Of a stretch of DNA of 42,866 bases, positions 33,670 through 42,866 are shown in pieces. The stretch's first letter is position 1. Every line of letters starts with the position of its first letter. The notes beneath the pieces were generated by a model that saw nothing but the letters and a program-made list of their open reading frames with translations, had not been told where the DNA came from and did not search any database. The stretch comes from Saccoglossus kowalevskii (lineage: Eukaryota; Hemichordata; Enteropneusta; Harrimaniidae), in the NCBI RefSeq assembly GCF_000003605.2, contig NW_003108579.1, forward strand, positions 364,434-407,299. Reading direction: 5' to 3'. Both the position numbers and the translations under genes were made by a program.

Positions 33670-33945
33670 CGAAGCTTCTCCATAACACTAACTACAGATA
33701 GAAAACATATGGTGGACGTGCCTTTTCATATGCAGCTCCAAAACTCTGGAATGACCTCCACTTGATCTTCGTGAAGTTACTGATGTCAATATTTTTAAAA
33801 AGAGACTTAAGATCTACTTGTTCAGCAAAGCCTACAGTGTGGAATAACTCTACAAATTTGTAGTGTTCGCTTTCAGCACCTTTGAACAAAACTTAGTTTT
33901 GGATACCTGCGCTATATAAGTTTTTTAGATAGATAGATAGATAGA
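33670..33945 (+). mobile_element. CR1/L2-type LINE 3' tail insertion with (GATA)n end
   Basis: The plus strand encodes GGRAFSYAAPKLWNDLH and, after one frameshift, LREVTDVNIFKKRLKIYLFS then KAYSVE and a stop at about 33846. This is the well-known C-terminus of CR1/Rex-like ORF2 (AAPxLWNxLP...FKxxLKTYLFxxAY). It ends in a GATA microsatellite (about 33926-33945), the tail type used by CR1/L2 elements. The paralogous unit has the empty site: TCGAACTA joins AGG directly near 29684. Confidence 0.85.
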
Positions 33946-34862
33946 AGGATTATCTATATTTCATTGTCTGCCAGGAAGCGTGTCAAAACGAGTAATTACC
34001 ATTAGCAAGACAATGTAATTCGATGGCTATACTGCGCTAAAGTTTATGCCATCATGTCGATCGCAGAACTATACAGTCTACGAGTGTTGATTGATTTGAG
34101 CATTCGTATTGTATAAGCATATTGCAATGTTGTTCTTTTGAAATTCATACTGTATGTTCCATTACGTCTCTCTTCGCAACTTTGGAGTGCTGCAGTAGTA
34201 ATACTATTGTAATCTATTACCACTTTCCGACGTGGTGGGGTGTATGTAATAGGCACGGCTATTCCACTATCTTCGATATGGGTTGTTGATGCAGTGAATA
34301 GTATGCACTTAAAGTACATAGAATAGAATAATTGGACCCTTCTGGAATATTTGTAGGATGCCATTAAACATTGATGCTTTCATATATACGTATATATATA
34401 CGACAATTATAAGTAAATGATGATAAATAACAATTATAATGTATAAGGATGTATCCACAATATTCTTCTTAACATAATCAAAATGTTTTATGTTTAAGGT
34501 ATAAACGAGTTTGATTAGTACGTATCTAGTAATGACATAATTATCGTGAATTCATACATTCGACGATATGAGAACTTAATTTGTATCACTCTTTTCAAAA
34601 AACATGTATGACGTAATAAAAGCTTTGAGGCAGTTGTGTGAAGAATAATATATGAGTGGCTCGCAATCATTCACATATTGAACGAAGCAGGTAACTAGCG
34701 TCTATTACCATAAAATTACAATTTGGTATTTTCCATGTGCATGAAGGTCACAATATACTTACAGTCTCTAAATTTACTTTGTATCTAGATGTTGGGCGGA
34801 GTGATACCCAGATAATGCCTTACGCTCGGGCAGTCGGTCAGTGTATTCTCCGCAAGAACAGA

Positions 34863-36237
34863 AAAGAAATAGAAAAGTGTAGACATTTGTTTATCCCATG
34901 TATTATACCTGTTCCACTCGACATTGTCAATTGGAAGTATAATGCTGTAAGAAATACTATTTCGAAATTATTTCAATTGAAAAAATCAAGTCGACCACAG
35001 GCAGTTTAGCTCTCAAGCGTAATATTCATTGTTTACCCGGAACCACCGAGTGTCAAACAGTAAAATTTCACTCATCTACAACCTCAATTTATTTTCTATA
35101 TTTTAAAGAGAAATATGTTTTTCTGGAATGTTCATAATCTCGAATCTTTGCATTCAAACCCATTCAGACATACGTGCATTATGTCCACTCTAACGCGCAA
35201 TCTAAATTAGAAAAAACAACGATAATATTGATGAAAACTGACGAAATTTAGTCTCTGTCGTTGGTGTCGAGTTTGCTTCCCATGATTGAGTTATGCCAAG
35301 AAGATATCATCTAGATCCGGAACCAAAAGTATATAGCGCCACCAGTGACCAGTCTGAGTACGGATTTCGGGTAAGACGCCATGTGAAGGAGTACAATAGA
35401 CATTTTAAAGTAGCCAGGTATAAACTATACACACTCCATCATCAATTGTTAATATGGAACCATCACTAATTTTAAATGACAGTGTGTGCACTTTAAAGCC
35501 GTAAAATTCAAAAACAAAGACAAGGAATAAAAAATTATGCAGTATTGCAACAAAAACACTACTGGAGTCACATGGTTGCTACTTACAATATAGCGCCTGG
35601 CTCGATGCGTAAGCGTGTGCGCTTTTGACCTTAGAATATCCGCTTAAATTCTACTAACAGATAATTGATTTAGTAAATTTCTTCCATGATCATCATATTT
35701 CCTTCTATTTAATGAAAAGTCACAACTCACAAGGCATTGTGCATATCCCCAGTAACATGCTCAGTGAGAAAAACTTTGAATTTAACTTTCATATAATAAA
35801 TAAGTTTATTCTCCTCAGACAACGCTGGTGTTTAAGAACTCTATTGTAGATCTAGAACCAGACACCATTACCCACCCCGCAATATGATTCATTGACAAAA
35901 ATTAGGTAAACGCAATGAAATTACACTATTCACAACTTTGTTTAAAAAAGGGAATTGAGAATAAAAGTTTATACAAATAAATATTATATCAATAACATAT
36001 AATCGTTAATGTAAAATGTCAAAGAAAAAACCCTAAATTATTGGTACAAATCTCTTATCTCTAGCTTAAGATGATATCGGGTTTAATATATCTTCATTAT
36101 GCTTCACGACTTTTTGTACATAATTTAATATTTATTAATAACTACAGCCGATATATATCAGGTGTTGCCATCATAAATAAAGATATTAGGAACATGTAAA
36201 AACCTCGGCTTGAGTTCCAATATATAATTAAATGCAG
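34863..36237. other. Region downstream of the GPCR gene; diverged duplicate fragments
   Basis: No supported gene. 35305-35560 is a diverged copy of 24788-25420, and 35748-35830 resembles the start of the tandem unit (AATAAGTTTATTYTCCTCA). A CTCF-like string lies on the minus strand at 35332-35350. Confidence 0.45.
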
Positions 36238-36243
36238 TTTATT
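36238..36243 (-). other. Polyadenylation signal AATAAA of the GPCR gene
   Basis: The minus strand reads AATAAA 75 bp after the GPCR stop codon. Confidence 0.6.
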
Positions 36244-36317
36244 GAATGATTAGTCACGTCATCGCACGTTATCACTGAAACTGTGGAATTAGTTTACCTC
36301 GTCTTGCATATTTCGTT

Positions 36318-37526
36318 TCAATATTTGATTGGTGGAACCAATAGACGTTCAGACTGCCCGACAAAGCTAGGAGCTGGTGGTATATAGCTATGACTCGAAG
36401 GCAGAGCGGAGATAAAACTGCTCCCCGAGGTAGTATGAATGGTCGACGTCGTCAGTAATGTATTCCTTGACAACATCGGCTGTTCAATGGTATGATTCGG
36501 TATTCGCGTGCCACGTCCTGAATTATGAGACGATGCTGGGTTTATTTTACGAGATTTCCTCCACAGGCGGCACAGGAGCGCATTTTTGTAGGCATTTCGG
36601 AAACTGTCGTTAAAACACGCGTAGATAACGGGATTTACCCAACTATTTGAAAAGTTGGAACAGACAGAGAAAAGAGCCACTGCCCTCAGATTGGCATGAC
36701 TACGTGTATAGTCCACATAATTGACGTACAGGTAAAATGTATAGTGAGGTAGCCACATCACGAAAAACAAAATAACCACCATCGAGAGCATTTTCACAGC
36801 GTTTTTCTTTTTGTAACCCGTGCTGCTGACTGGTTGCTTCTCCAGCCACAGTTTATAGACCATTGGAGCGTATAACCCCGTGAGAACAAATAATGGTATT
36901 AAAAACAACACAAAGAAGTCAATAACACGAAATGTCTTTAGCGTATACTGCGGGAGGTGGTGGCAATATGGAATCTCAAACGTCTCATTGCCGATCTGGT
37001 ATCGATATATCTGATACTCCCACGCTATCGGAACGTAGCTGGCGTAACTCATCGCACAAGACCATGCCACGACCACCATGATAGCAGCCTGTCCCCGCGT
37101 GATCTTCGGCTTCAGTGGTGTGACAATTGCCCTGAAGCGATCCGAAGCGATGGCGATGAGAGTGAAAACACTGGCTCCCGTGCTGGTGAGTTGGATAAAT
37201 CCGTCGATGTTACAAATGATTGGGTTTACCATAAGACTCAGCGCTTTGTTCCACATAATTACCGACGGAATGTAATAGGCACCCACGAGAAGATCGGAGA
37301 CCGCTAGTGATGCTATTAGCACATTGGAGCCAGCTTGGCGTAGCTTTGGCTCTAAAAGTACCGCCACAATAACCATGAGATTCCCAGACACAATAAGAAA
37401 CATACATAAACCATACATGGTGTATATCACGCTTTCTGACACGTATCCATATGTTGGTTCGATGACATCACTATAGGACGTGGTCTCGTTAAGTAAACTT
37501 CCGTTTTGCGTGATCAGGTTATTCAT
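36318..37526 (-). CDS. Rhodopsin-family (class A) neuropeptide-type GPCR
   Basis: A single coding exon of 402 aa. The frame extends six codons upstream to a GTG, but ATG 37526 sits four bases after a splice acceptor (TTTATTTGTAG), so it is the likely start with a 5' UTR intron. Seven hydrophobic segments are visible. Landmarks: glycosylation sequons N8, N13 and N180; GN49 in TM1; LAVSD78 in TM2; C105 at the top of TM3 paired with C188 in loop 2; D129-R130-F131 (DRF for DRY); W155 in TM4; P211 in TM5; MWLP (W258, P260) in TM6 where CWxP is usual; NPVIY (298-302) in TM7; C319 as probable palmitoylation site; Ser/Thr-rich tail. SDRFRAIVTPLKPKIT resembles the NPFF-type (RFamide) receptors, so a plasma-membrane receptor for an amidated peptide is likely, but the ligand is not determinable. 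No disruption is seen. Confidence 0.92.
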   Translation of the reverse strand: MNNLITQNGSLLNETTSYSDVIEPTYGYVSESVIYTMYGLCMFLIVSGNLMVIVAVLLEPKLRQAGSNVLIASLAVSDLLVGAYYIPSVIMWNKALSLMVNPIICNIDGFIQLTSTGASVFTLIAIASDRFRAIVTPLKPKITRGQAAIMVVVAWSCAMSYASYVPIAWEYQIYRYQIGNETFEIPYCHHLPQYTLKTFRVIDFFVLFLIPLFVLTGLYAPMVYKLWLEKQPVSSTGYKKKNAVKMLSMVVILFFVMWLPHYTFYLYVNYVDYTRSHANLRAVALFSVCSNFSNSWVNPVIYACFNDSFRNAYKNALLCRLWRKSRKINPASSHNSGRGTRIPNHTIEQPMLSRNTLLTTSTIHTTSGSSFISALPSSHSYIPPAPSFVGQSERLLVPPIKY

Positions 37527-37530
37527 TTCA

Positions 37531-39099
37531 CTACAAATAAACACATATTAAATTAACGGTTACACCATAAAATGCTGTACTATACAAAACAGATGCATTT
37601 TAGAATTGATGATATACACACGGCTGTGAGATACAAAAAGTAATATTACTGAACACTTATTATTGTGCCCTTCTAGGTGAGAATCAAGAACTATTATGTT
37701 AATATAGCTATTTCTTTCATGTAATATCCACAAAAACAAGTTTAAAACTTGTTACCACCCAATATTCATAAGCGATGGGGTTATCTGCAAAGAAAGATTG
37801 ATGCGAATTGGAAGCGTATAAGTCCTCGCTTATCGCCTATGACAAACTACTGAACTGCCGTATTTTTTACAAATAGGCCTGTGACCTCTATATCCAGTAC
37901 GCGACACACTGTTTTAAAACCAATGGGCAAACCTCGTCGTGTTTGAATTTGTCCTTATGGTGCTCGTAATCACTGTAAAGCTATCGTTTGTTTGCATAGG
38001 TTATTTCATAACAATATGCAAAATATTTCTCAGCAGTTTCAAAGAGATATTTTTTTGAAACTGTATTGACGTATCTCAACGCGACAAATAAATGTTGACC
38101 AAACACAGTCACAACTAAAATCTTATTCAGCCTATTAAGTTGTTTAACTTCCCATTGTATCTCATGGCAAGCAAAAGATTGTGACGAAAACAACAGCCAA
38201 CTTCGAAAAAAAAGGTTATACACGTCTTGGGCAGCAATAAATAAACACACATGAGATACACACGTGTATTTACCGTGTACAAATTAGGGCGCTATTAAAT
38301 AATAATTTTGGACATTATCCCACACAAATATCTTTGGATATTTATTTTATTTAGGGGTATAACATAAGGTGCAATGCTTAGATTACTTGCCTTTTTTATT
38401 GTAATGTAGTATTGTATACATCTAGGTGCTATTGGTTTATACATCCATCACTCGGTAGATGATTGGCATATCGGCTACATATACAACTCCTGCAACATTA
38501 GATACACATGAATTTAGTCAATGATTCGATTGCTCGTCATACACTGTACACACATATCAAATCTAACCCATCATATCAAAAGCCGTTCAAACCACGACGA
38601 AAAGGTTGTAGTCGCTAATTATCTATTGTTATCTGGCTTGTTCAATACTTGCCATAACACGAAATAGATGTGAATTGTGGATTGCATTACTGGAAATTTC
38701 TAAACTTCTTGCCACGTGGCGAAATACATTTTTTTTTTCAATTTACGTGGTATTTGAAATACCACGCATTTGTACATATAATAAGACTTAAACTGGGATT
38801 GTGTATTTATTCCCAAATCACTGAATTTCTCAAATCATTAAGACTAATGTGTACCAAACAGTATAAATAGAGAAAAGAAAACAAACTTGAATAGATTAAG
38901 TTCATGTGAACAGATACTAAGTTTGTTTTCGTGAAATTTGGCGTTTTTAATAAAAAAACAATCTAGTTAACAAATCTATTTAATTGCAACTTACTATTGT
39001 AACATCAATGTAGCCGTGTTCTAGTGATAGGGAGGCAATGCTGATTCAATAAGATTTGAATGTAATAAACAATAAGTAGCAGTGCCAATGTTTCACCAC
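37531..39099. other. Upstream region of the GPCR gene; no other gene seen
   Basis: AT-rich, with the presumed 5' UTR intron and promoter of the minus-strand GPCR gene. No leader exon, TATA box or other gene could be assigned with confidence. Confidence 0.4.
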
Positions 39100-40298
39100 A
39101 CAAGAACGTATATAACACATATAAACTTAAAAACTGACTGAACAATTTGAGTTATGAAAAAGGAACTTACGTATAATGTACAAATGAAGTAGCGGATTTG
39201 GTCACGGAATATATTCAGAAGCTAAACAGTGAATCCGATTTTTATACAAAGTTAGAGCAGATATATCTATACAAATTTGAGTGGGTTTTAGTTAGGTATT
39301 TCTAATGTATGACATCAAACAATTCCCTTTTGTAAAATTCCTCAGGGGTTATCAGCCTAGAATCTAATTCGTTTTCATCAAACACTAGTCTATAATCCGG
39401 CAAATGCACGGCGTAATGAGTTTACCTTGATGTTATTTCAGACTAAGTACAGAGTCGCGTTTGCTAGTATTTTACTGTTGCAACAGCTTGATACTTTCCG
39501 GAAATAATTATGCGTCTCTGTAATCTCATACAATGGCCTACAATCAGGCACATTCTTACATTCAACATAATACATTTTTTTCAAAGTGTGGAGAGCAAAA
39601 CAACTGCAACAGGCATTGTAATTTTTTTCAAAAATGATTTCATCATACCATAAGTGGAGTACTAAAACAATACTTCGAATAAATAATTGTTGTTAGTCAA
39701 ATCACATGAAATAACAACGTCGCAACAAGATTTCAACAAGATTTAGATATATGATATCTTTAGATATATGTAAATCATGATGTAGGGTTTTATATCAGTG
39801 ATTCACACGTTAACAGGTGGTAAATATTTCAATTACTGGCGTCAGTTTTGTTGCGAGTCAATGCATGTTTATCATGTAATTACAAAAGTGTATTAGATGA
39901 GTATGCCTGTGTTATATTTTTTCTCCAAATTTATCCACTTTATCCACTTTATCCTCTTTTAATGGCTCATATCTAGGCACGTTATGTTGTACCTGTCCCG
40001 GTATTGGGTGTCATTAAGAACTCTGTGACATACTTGACACTGAGTGCACAATAAATGATCCATCATTCGAAACTGGATCCGTGTCATTATCTCCCAACAT
40101 GAAAATTGTGGAAATGGAGTCTTCCCTATGGAATAAGTTGCAATCGTGACGTACGTGAGTTGATTATTTTCTAAGCCACATGTTTCTCCAGTAATGGGTT
40201 TTTGACAGATATTTTCCATCGTATTTTTATTTGTATGGTTTAATAATAGTCGAAGTATAGACAAATTGTTCGAGGAAAATTACTCCGAAATATCGTAT

Positions 40299-40674
40299 AT
40301 TATTATACACCTGTCATCGTAAGTTACAGCGTGCGGTAATTTTGTAGTATTTTACGGTTTTTTTTCATCCTACCATTAGGAAATGCGAATTCCAAAATAT
40401 GGAATGATTGCGCGCTTAATCGTTCTCTAATACTAAAAACAAACACCAGGGTTCGACCGGACTCCACACAATAAAAAAATTCTAAAGACTTCTGTATTTC
40501 GGCATTCCCATGAGGTATCTTGGGAGTAAACGATGTATAATAATGAAGTAATTACGACGATACCAACAGGTATACACTCAGACAGTACGCGGTCGCATCG
40601 ACCTCCGCTGCTCGTCGGTGGATACTGTAGTGTATTCGTGCATACGTGTCGGTATCCTCGTAATAACCCTATAA
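40299..40674 (+). repeat. Dispersed hairpin-ended repeat family, copy 3
   Basis: It has the same block order as 12580-12920 (TTATTATACACCTGTC, AAGTTACAGCGTGCGGTAAT, TTTTCATCCTACCAT, GGAATGATTGCGCG). The terminal inverted repeat is longer and less exact: TTACGACGATACCAACAGGT on the left, and TTACGAGGATACCGACACGT when the right side is reverse-complemented, enclosing a GC-richer interior. It ends CGTAATAACCCTATA. Confidence 0.7.
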
Positions 40675-40703
40675 AATAAATACGAATGCTGAAAAATAAT
40701 ACC

Positions 40704-40724
40704 AAAAAAAAAAAAAAAAAAAAA
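40704..40724 (+). repeat. Poly(A) tract
   Basis: About 21 consecutive A shortly after the end of repeat copy 3. It is separated from that repeat by about 30 bp, so it may or may not be the tail of a retroposed sequence. Confidence 0.8.
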
Positions 40725-41975
40725 CGTACAATTTAGAAATTGTTTTAGCGTTATAACGTGTCTTCATTCTTTTTTTTGTGAATTTTATAAGACAATAGAT
40801 TCATTCGATAGTGTGAAAGAAATAATATCGGCTGAAACTCCTTAAACAACGGGAACGAGCATAACTAACGAGATGAATATATATTGATGTGATGTCAAAT
40901 GCGCATCGCACCCTCGTTTATATTATTTTTAGGGGTTTAGAAAATCGGTAAATAACTCTTATCAATCAAATGCTTCTAACATCGTAGGATGTCGTAAAGA
41001 TGACCTTTTGTAGAGTAATCTCAATGTGGTTATTGCACTGATTTATGTTATCATTTATCAGCATCTTTAAGGTGTATTTAGAGTGGAGACATAGGATATA
41101 AATGTAAACGAAGATGATAATCACCACAACGCACATCATCCTAAATAATCCGTAATACAAACGTGATAAACTTTGACATGACTATGTATGTACATCTAAT
41201 AACAGATTCCTGGTTATTTATTTACAACACAACAATTGCAATGTATTATAATAACAACAACAGTTAGTGCATTGCGTCGTGTTTGATAGTGATCCTAATT
41301 AACAACTTTTCAGCACTTCCAAAGTAACTCATTCATGTTGTTACAAAACCACTAAAGATATTATTAAACTATTTAAATAGCGTGAATCTGAACCTGTTAT
41401 ATACTGTTGCGCTTGAAGTGCAATGCTATTATACAAGTGACAATACACGGTGCTACATTGGTGGAACATTTTTATTCGAATGAACCAACAAAATTGCATA
41501 TTTGGAATGTTATTATTAGTTATTCATTTCATAATATACATTGCCCATATGTGAACAACATATTGAAACGATCAAAACTTCTTTTTACAAGAGTTTAAAA
41601 ATCAGAGACCGAAGATACTTTCACAATTATAGATGGTATGTTTATAATCTTTCAGTACGAGAATAGACAAGATAGATCGAGATATCCTCAAGTGTACTTT
41701 TGCAGAATTGTAATATAGGTTACCCCATGAGTTAATTTGTTTTAGTATATTGAACGTTTACAATCTTCCACATTATTCGAAATGTTTGAATTTTCGTTTC
41801 ATTAAACTGTATTACATCCTATGATTTTCACATTTACAGTATTTCTTCGATATTTCGATCTCGCTTGTGGCGAATGAACAAACATATTATTAAATAAAAC
41901 CTGGCACGAAAAACGAGAAAGAGCTATTTATCATTTACCTCTAATTGATTTTTAAATATGTTTATTAATTATTGA

Positions 41976-42866
41976 TTAAGGTGAAATTTGATACCTCTCA
42001 CATAAAGTAATTAAATGACAAAATTAGTCTACCTGTATCGCAAACAAATCATTTCAGAAACCACCAAATGTCACATAGTTCATTTTCTGCAATAAATAAT
42101 TTGAAATGATATATTGGTTATTATCTTCCTTAATCAGAATTCTGTAAATTGAGATTTTATATCCGTGAACTGTGCCCACATCATTGTGTCTACGACCAAA
42201 GTATACAAGTAGTGTATGCAATCTTACACGAAATCTAAATTAAAAGAAATTCTGACTTATATGAAATATACTAGTACTAAGTAACAAACAAATATACGCT
42301 GAGTATCATTCCAAATTAACGCGAACATCTACTTCAGTTTATCAACGATGTTGTTCGCGATGTTGAATGAGGAACACTTTGATGAATAGATAGTGCACAA
42401 GTAACTGGTTGCTCAAAAGTGCAGTGCAGCCAAAAACATATGTCAATTTGTAAAATACTTACCAAAGTGCATCAGCTGTTAGTATATTTAGTATCATATT
42501 CATATTTAACATTTGGTTTCATATTCATATTTAATGTCACAATCACAATATGAAAATTATTATATAACCTATAATTACAACTAAAGCAATGTCATTATTG
42601 TATTTTATCTTAAGGTAGAGATGCAGTTTATTTGGCTTGCTTTTTAATTGAGTAATTAGACAATGAAGATGGTATTATATATCCAACATGTTATATATTT
42701 TCTGAAAGCTTATTATACAAACTTTGTAAAACTTGTCTTTATTTTAAATATCCAGAATGCGTTTTTGATTTTGGGTCAAAAATATGTTTTTTTGGACAAA
42801 AGTGGTTTAAAAAAAATTAGCTTAAAAACTTCAAGTCCGTTTGTGGGTAAAATTACATCACTGGAT
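41976..42866. other. Diverged start of the tandem unit, then featureless AT-rich DNA
   Basis: 41976-42200 resembles 28236-28450 and 30638-30860 (shared CATTTCAGAAACCACCRAATG and GTGAACTGTGCC strings). The remainder to the end of the window shows no gene, RNA or identifiable repeat. Confidence 0.5.

Larger units (their letters stand above)
30638..34862 (+). repeat. Tandem duplication unit, copy B
   Basis: The longer partner of 28236-30585, containing the fuller LINE (minus strand, 31200-32390), a segment of unknown nature (about 32770-33287) and a LINE 3' tail insertion (33670-33945). Both units end with a GGCAGTCGGTCAGTGTATTC string. The beginning of the unit recurs in diverged form near 35748 and 41975. 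Confidence 0.85.
39100..41975 (+). repeat. Old segmental duplication, partner of 25600-28235
   Basis: Colinear with the left partner (matching strings listed there). It contains the third hairpin-ended repeat (40299-40674), absent from the left partner. One minus-strand ORF (39959-40264, 101 codons) contains several cysteines but matches no known domain and is disrupted in the partner. Confidence 0.6.

Noticed and set aside
36318-37526. GPCR as a recent retrogene
   Set aside because: The CDS is intronless and no poly(A) tail or flanking repeats are seen; the acceptor just before the ATG points to a 5' UTR intron, common in class A receptors.
39959-40264. Cysteine-containing 101-codon minus ORF, considered as a Kunitz or other disulfide domain
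   Set aside because: The spacing after the third cysteine does not fit Kunitz, there is no signal peptide, and the paralogous block has stops in this frame.

Overview
The window is animal nuclear DNA: AT-rich, gene-poor, with GT/AG splice sites, AATAAA polyadenylation signals, several decayed non-LTR (LINE) retrotransposon families, foldback MITE-like elements and microsatellites. Two GT12 ganglioside-type GalNAc-transferase-like genes with uninterrupted coding exons, a peptide GPCR and the repeat content suggest a marine invertebrate, most likely an invertebrate deuterostome such as a hemichordate. That taxonomic call is an inference from general character; nothing in the sequence proves it.

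Left part (1-8 kb): mostly intergenic. It holds two copies, in opposite orientation, of a palindromic TTAA-flanked element (1325-1454, 4386-4518) and a LINE reverse-transcriptase remnant on the minus strand (about 1585-2555). A previously hidden first coding exon on the minus strand (3474-3557) has a signal peptide, a consensus splice donor and a TATA box; the rest of that gene was not found.

Centre-left (8-15.5 kb): two tandem, same-strand paralogues of beta-1,4-N-acetylgalactosaminyltransferase (GT12; CDS 8082-9794 and 13717-15342), each a single-exon type II Golgi enzyme with the WVDDDF metal-binding motif and its own polyadenylation signal. The spacer carries foldback repeats and a near-perfect hairpin. 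The nominal longest ORFs begin at GTG; the ATG starts given here are the more likely ones.

Centre (15.5-24.7 kb): a three-exon gene for a small secreted cysteine-rich protein (20486-20627, 21299-21371, 22706-22724; 77 aa) that no single ORF reveals. Its cysteine spacing resembles a pacifastin domain lacking one disulfide pair. A LINE fragment lies directly upstream and a foldback element and a minisatellite sit in its second intron. A (CA)n tract of about 130 bp lies at 24.5 kb.

Right half (24.8-42.9 kb): a mosaic of old direct duplications. A unit at 28.2-30.6 kb is repeated at 30.6-34.9 kb, with a 1 kb deletion of LINE sequence in the first copy and a 276 bp LINE-tail insertion in the second. 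A wider block (25.6-28.2 kb) reappears at 39.1-42.2 kb. Between these copies lies the only recognisable gene of this half, an intact peptide-type rhodopsin-family GPCR on the minus strand (36318-37526, 402 aa), coding without introns but with a probable 5' UTR splice acceptor.

The genes do not form an operon or an obvious pathway. The two transferases are probably a local duplication with divergent substrates; the secreted peptide and the GPCR are both candidate signalling components, but nothing links them functionally.
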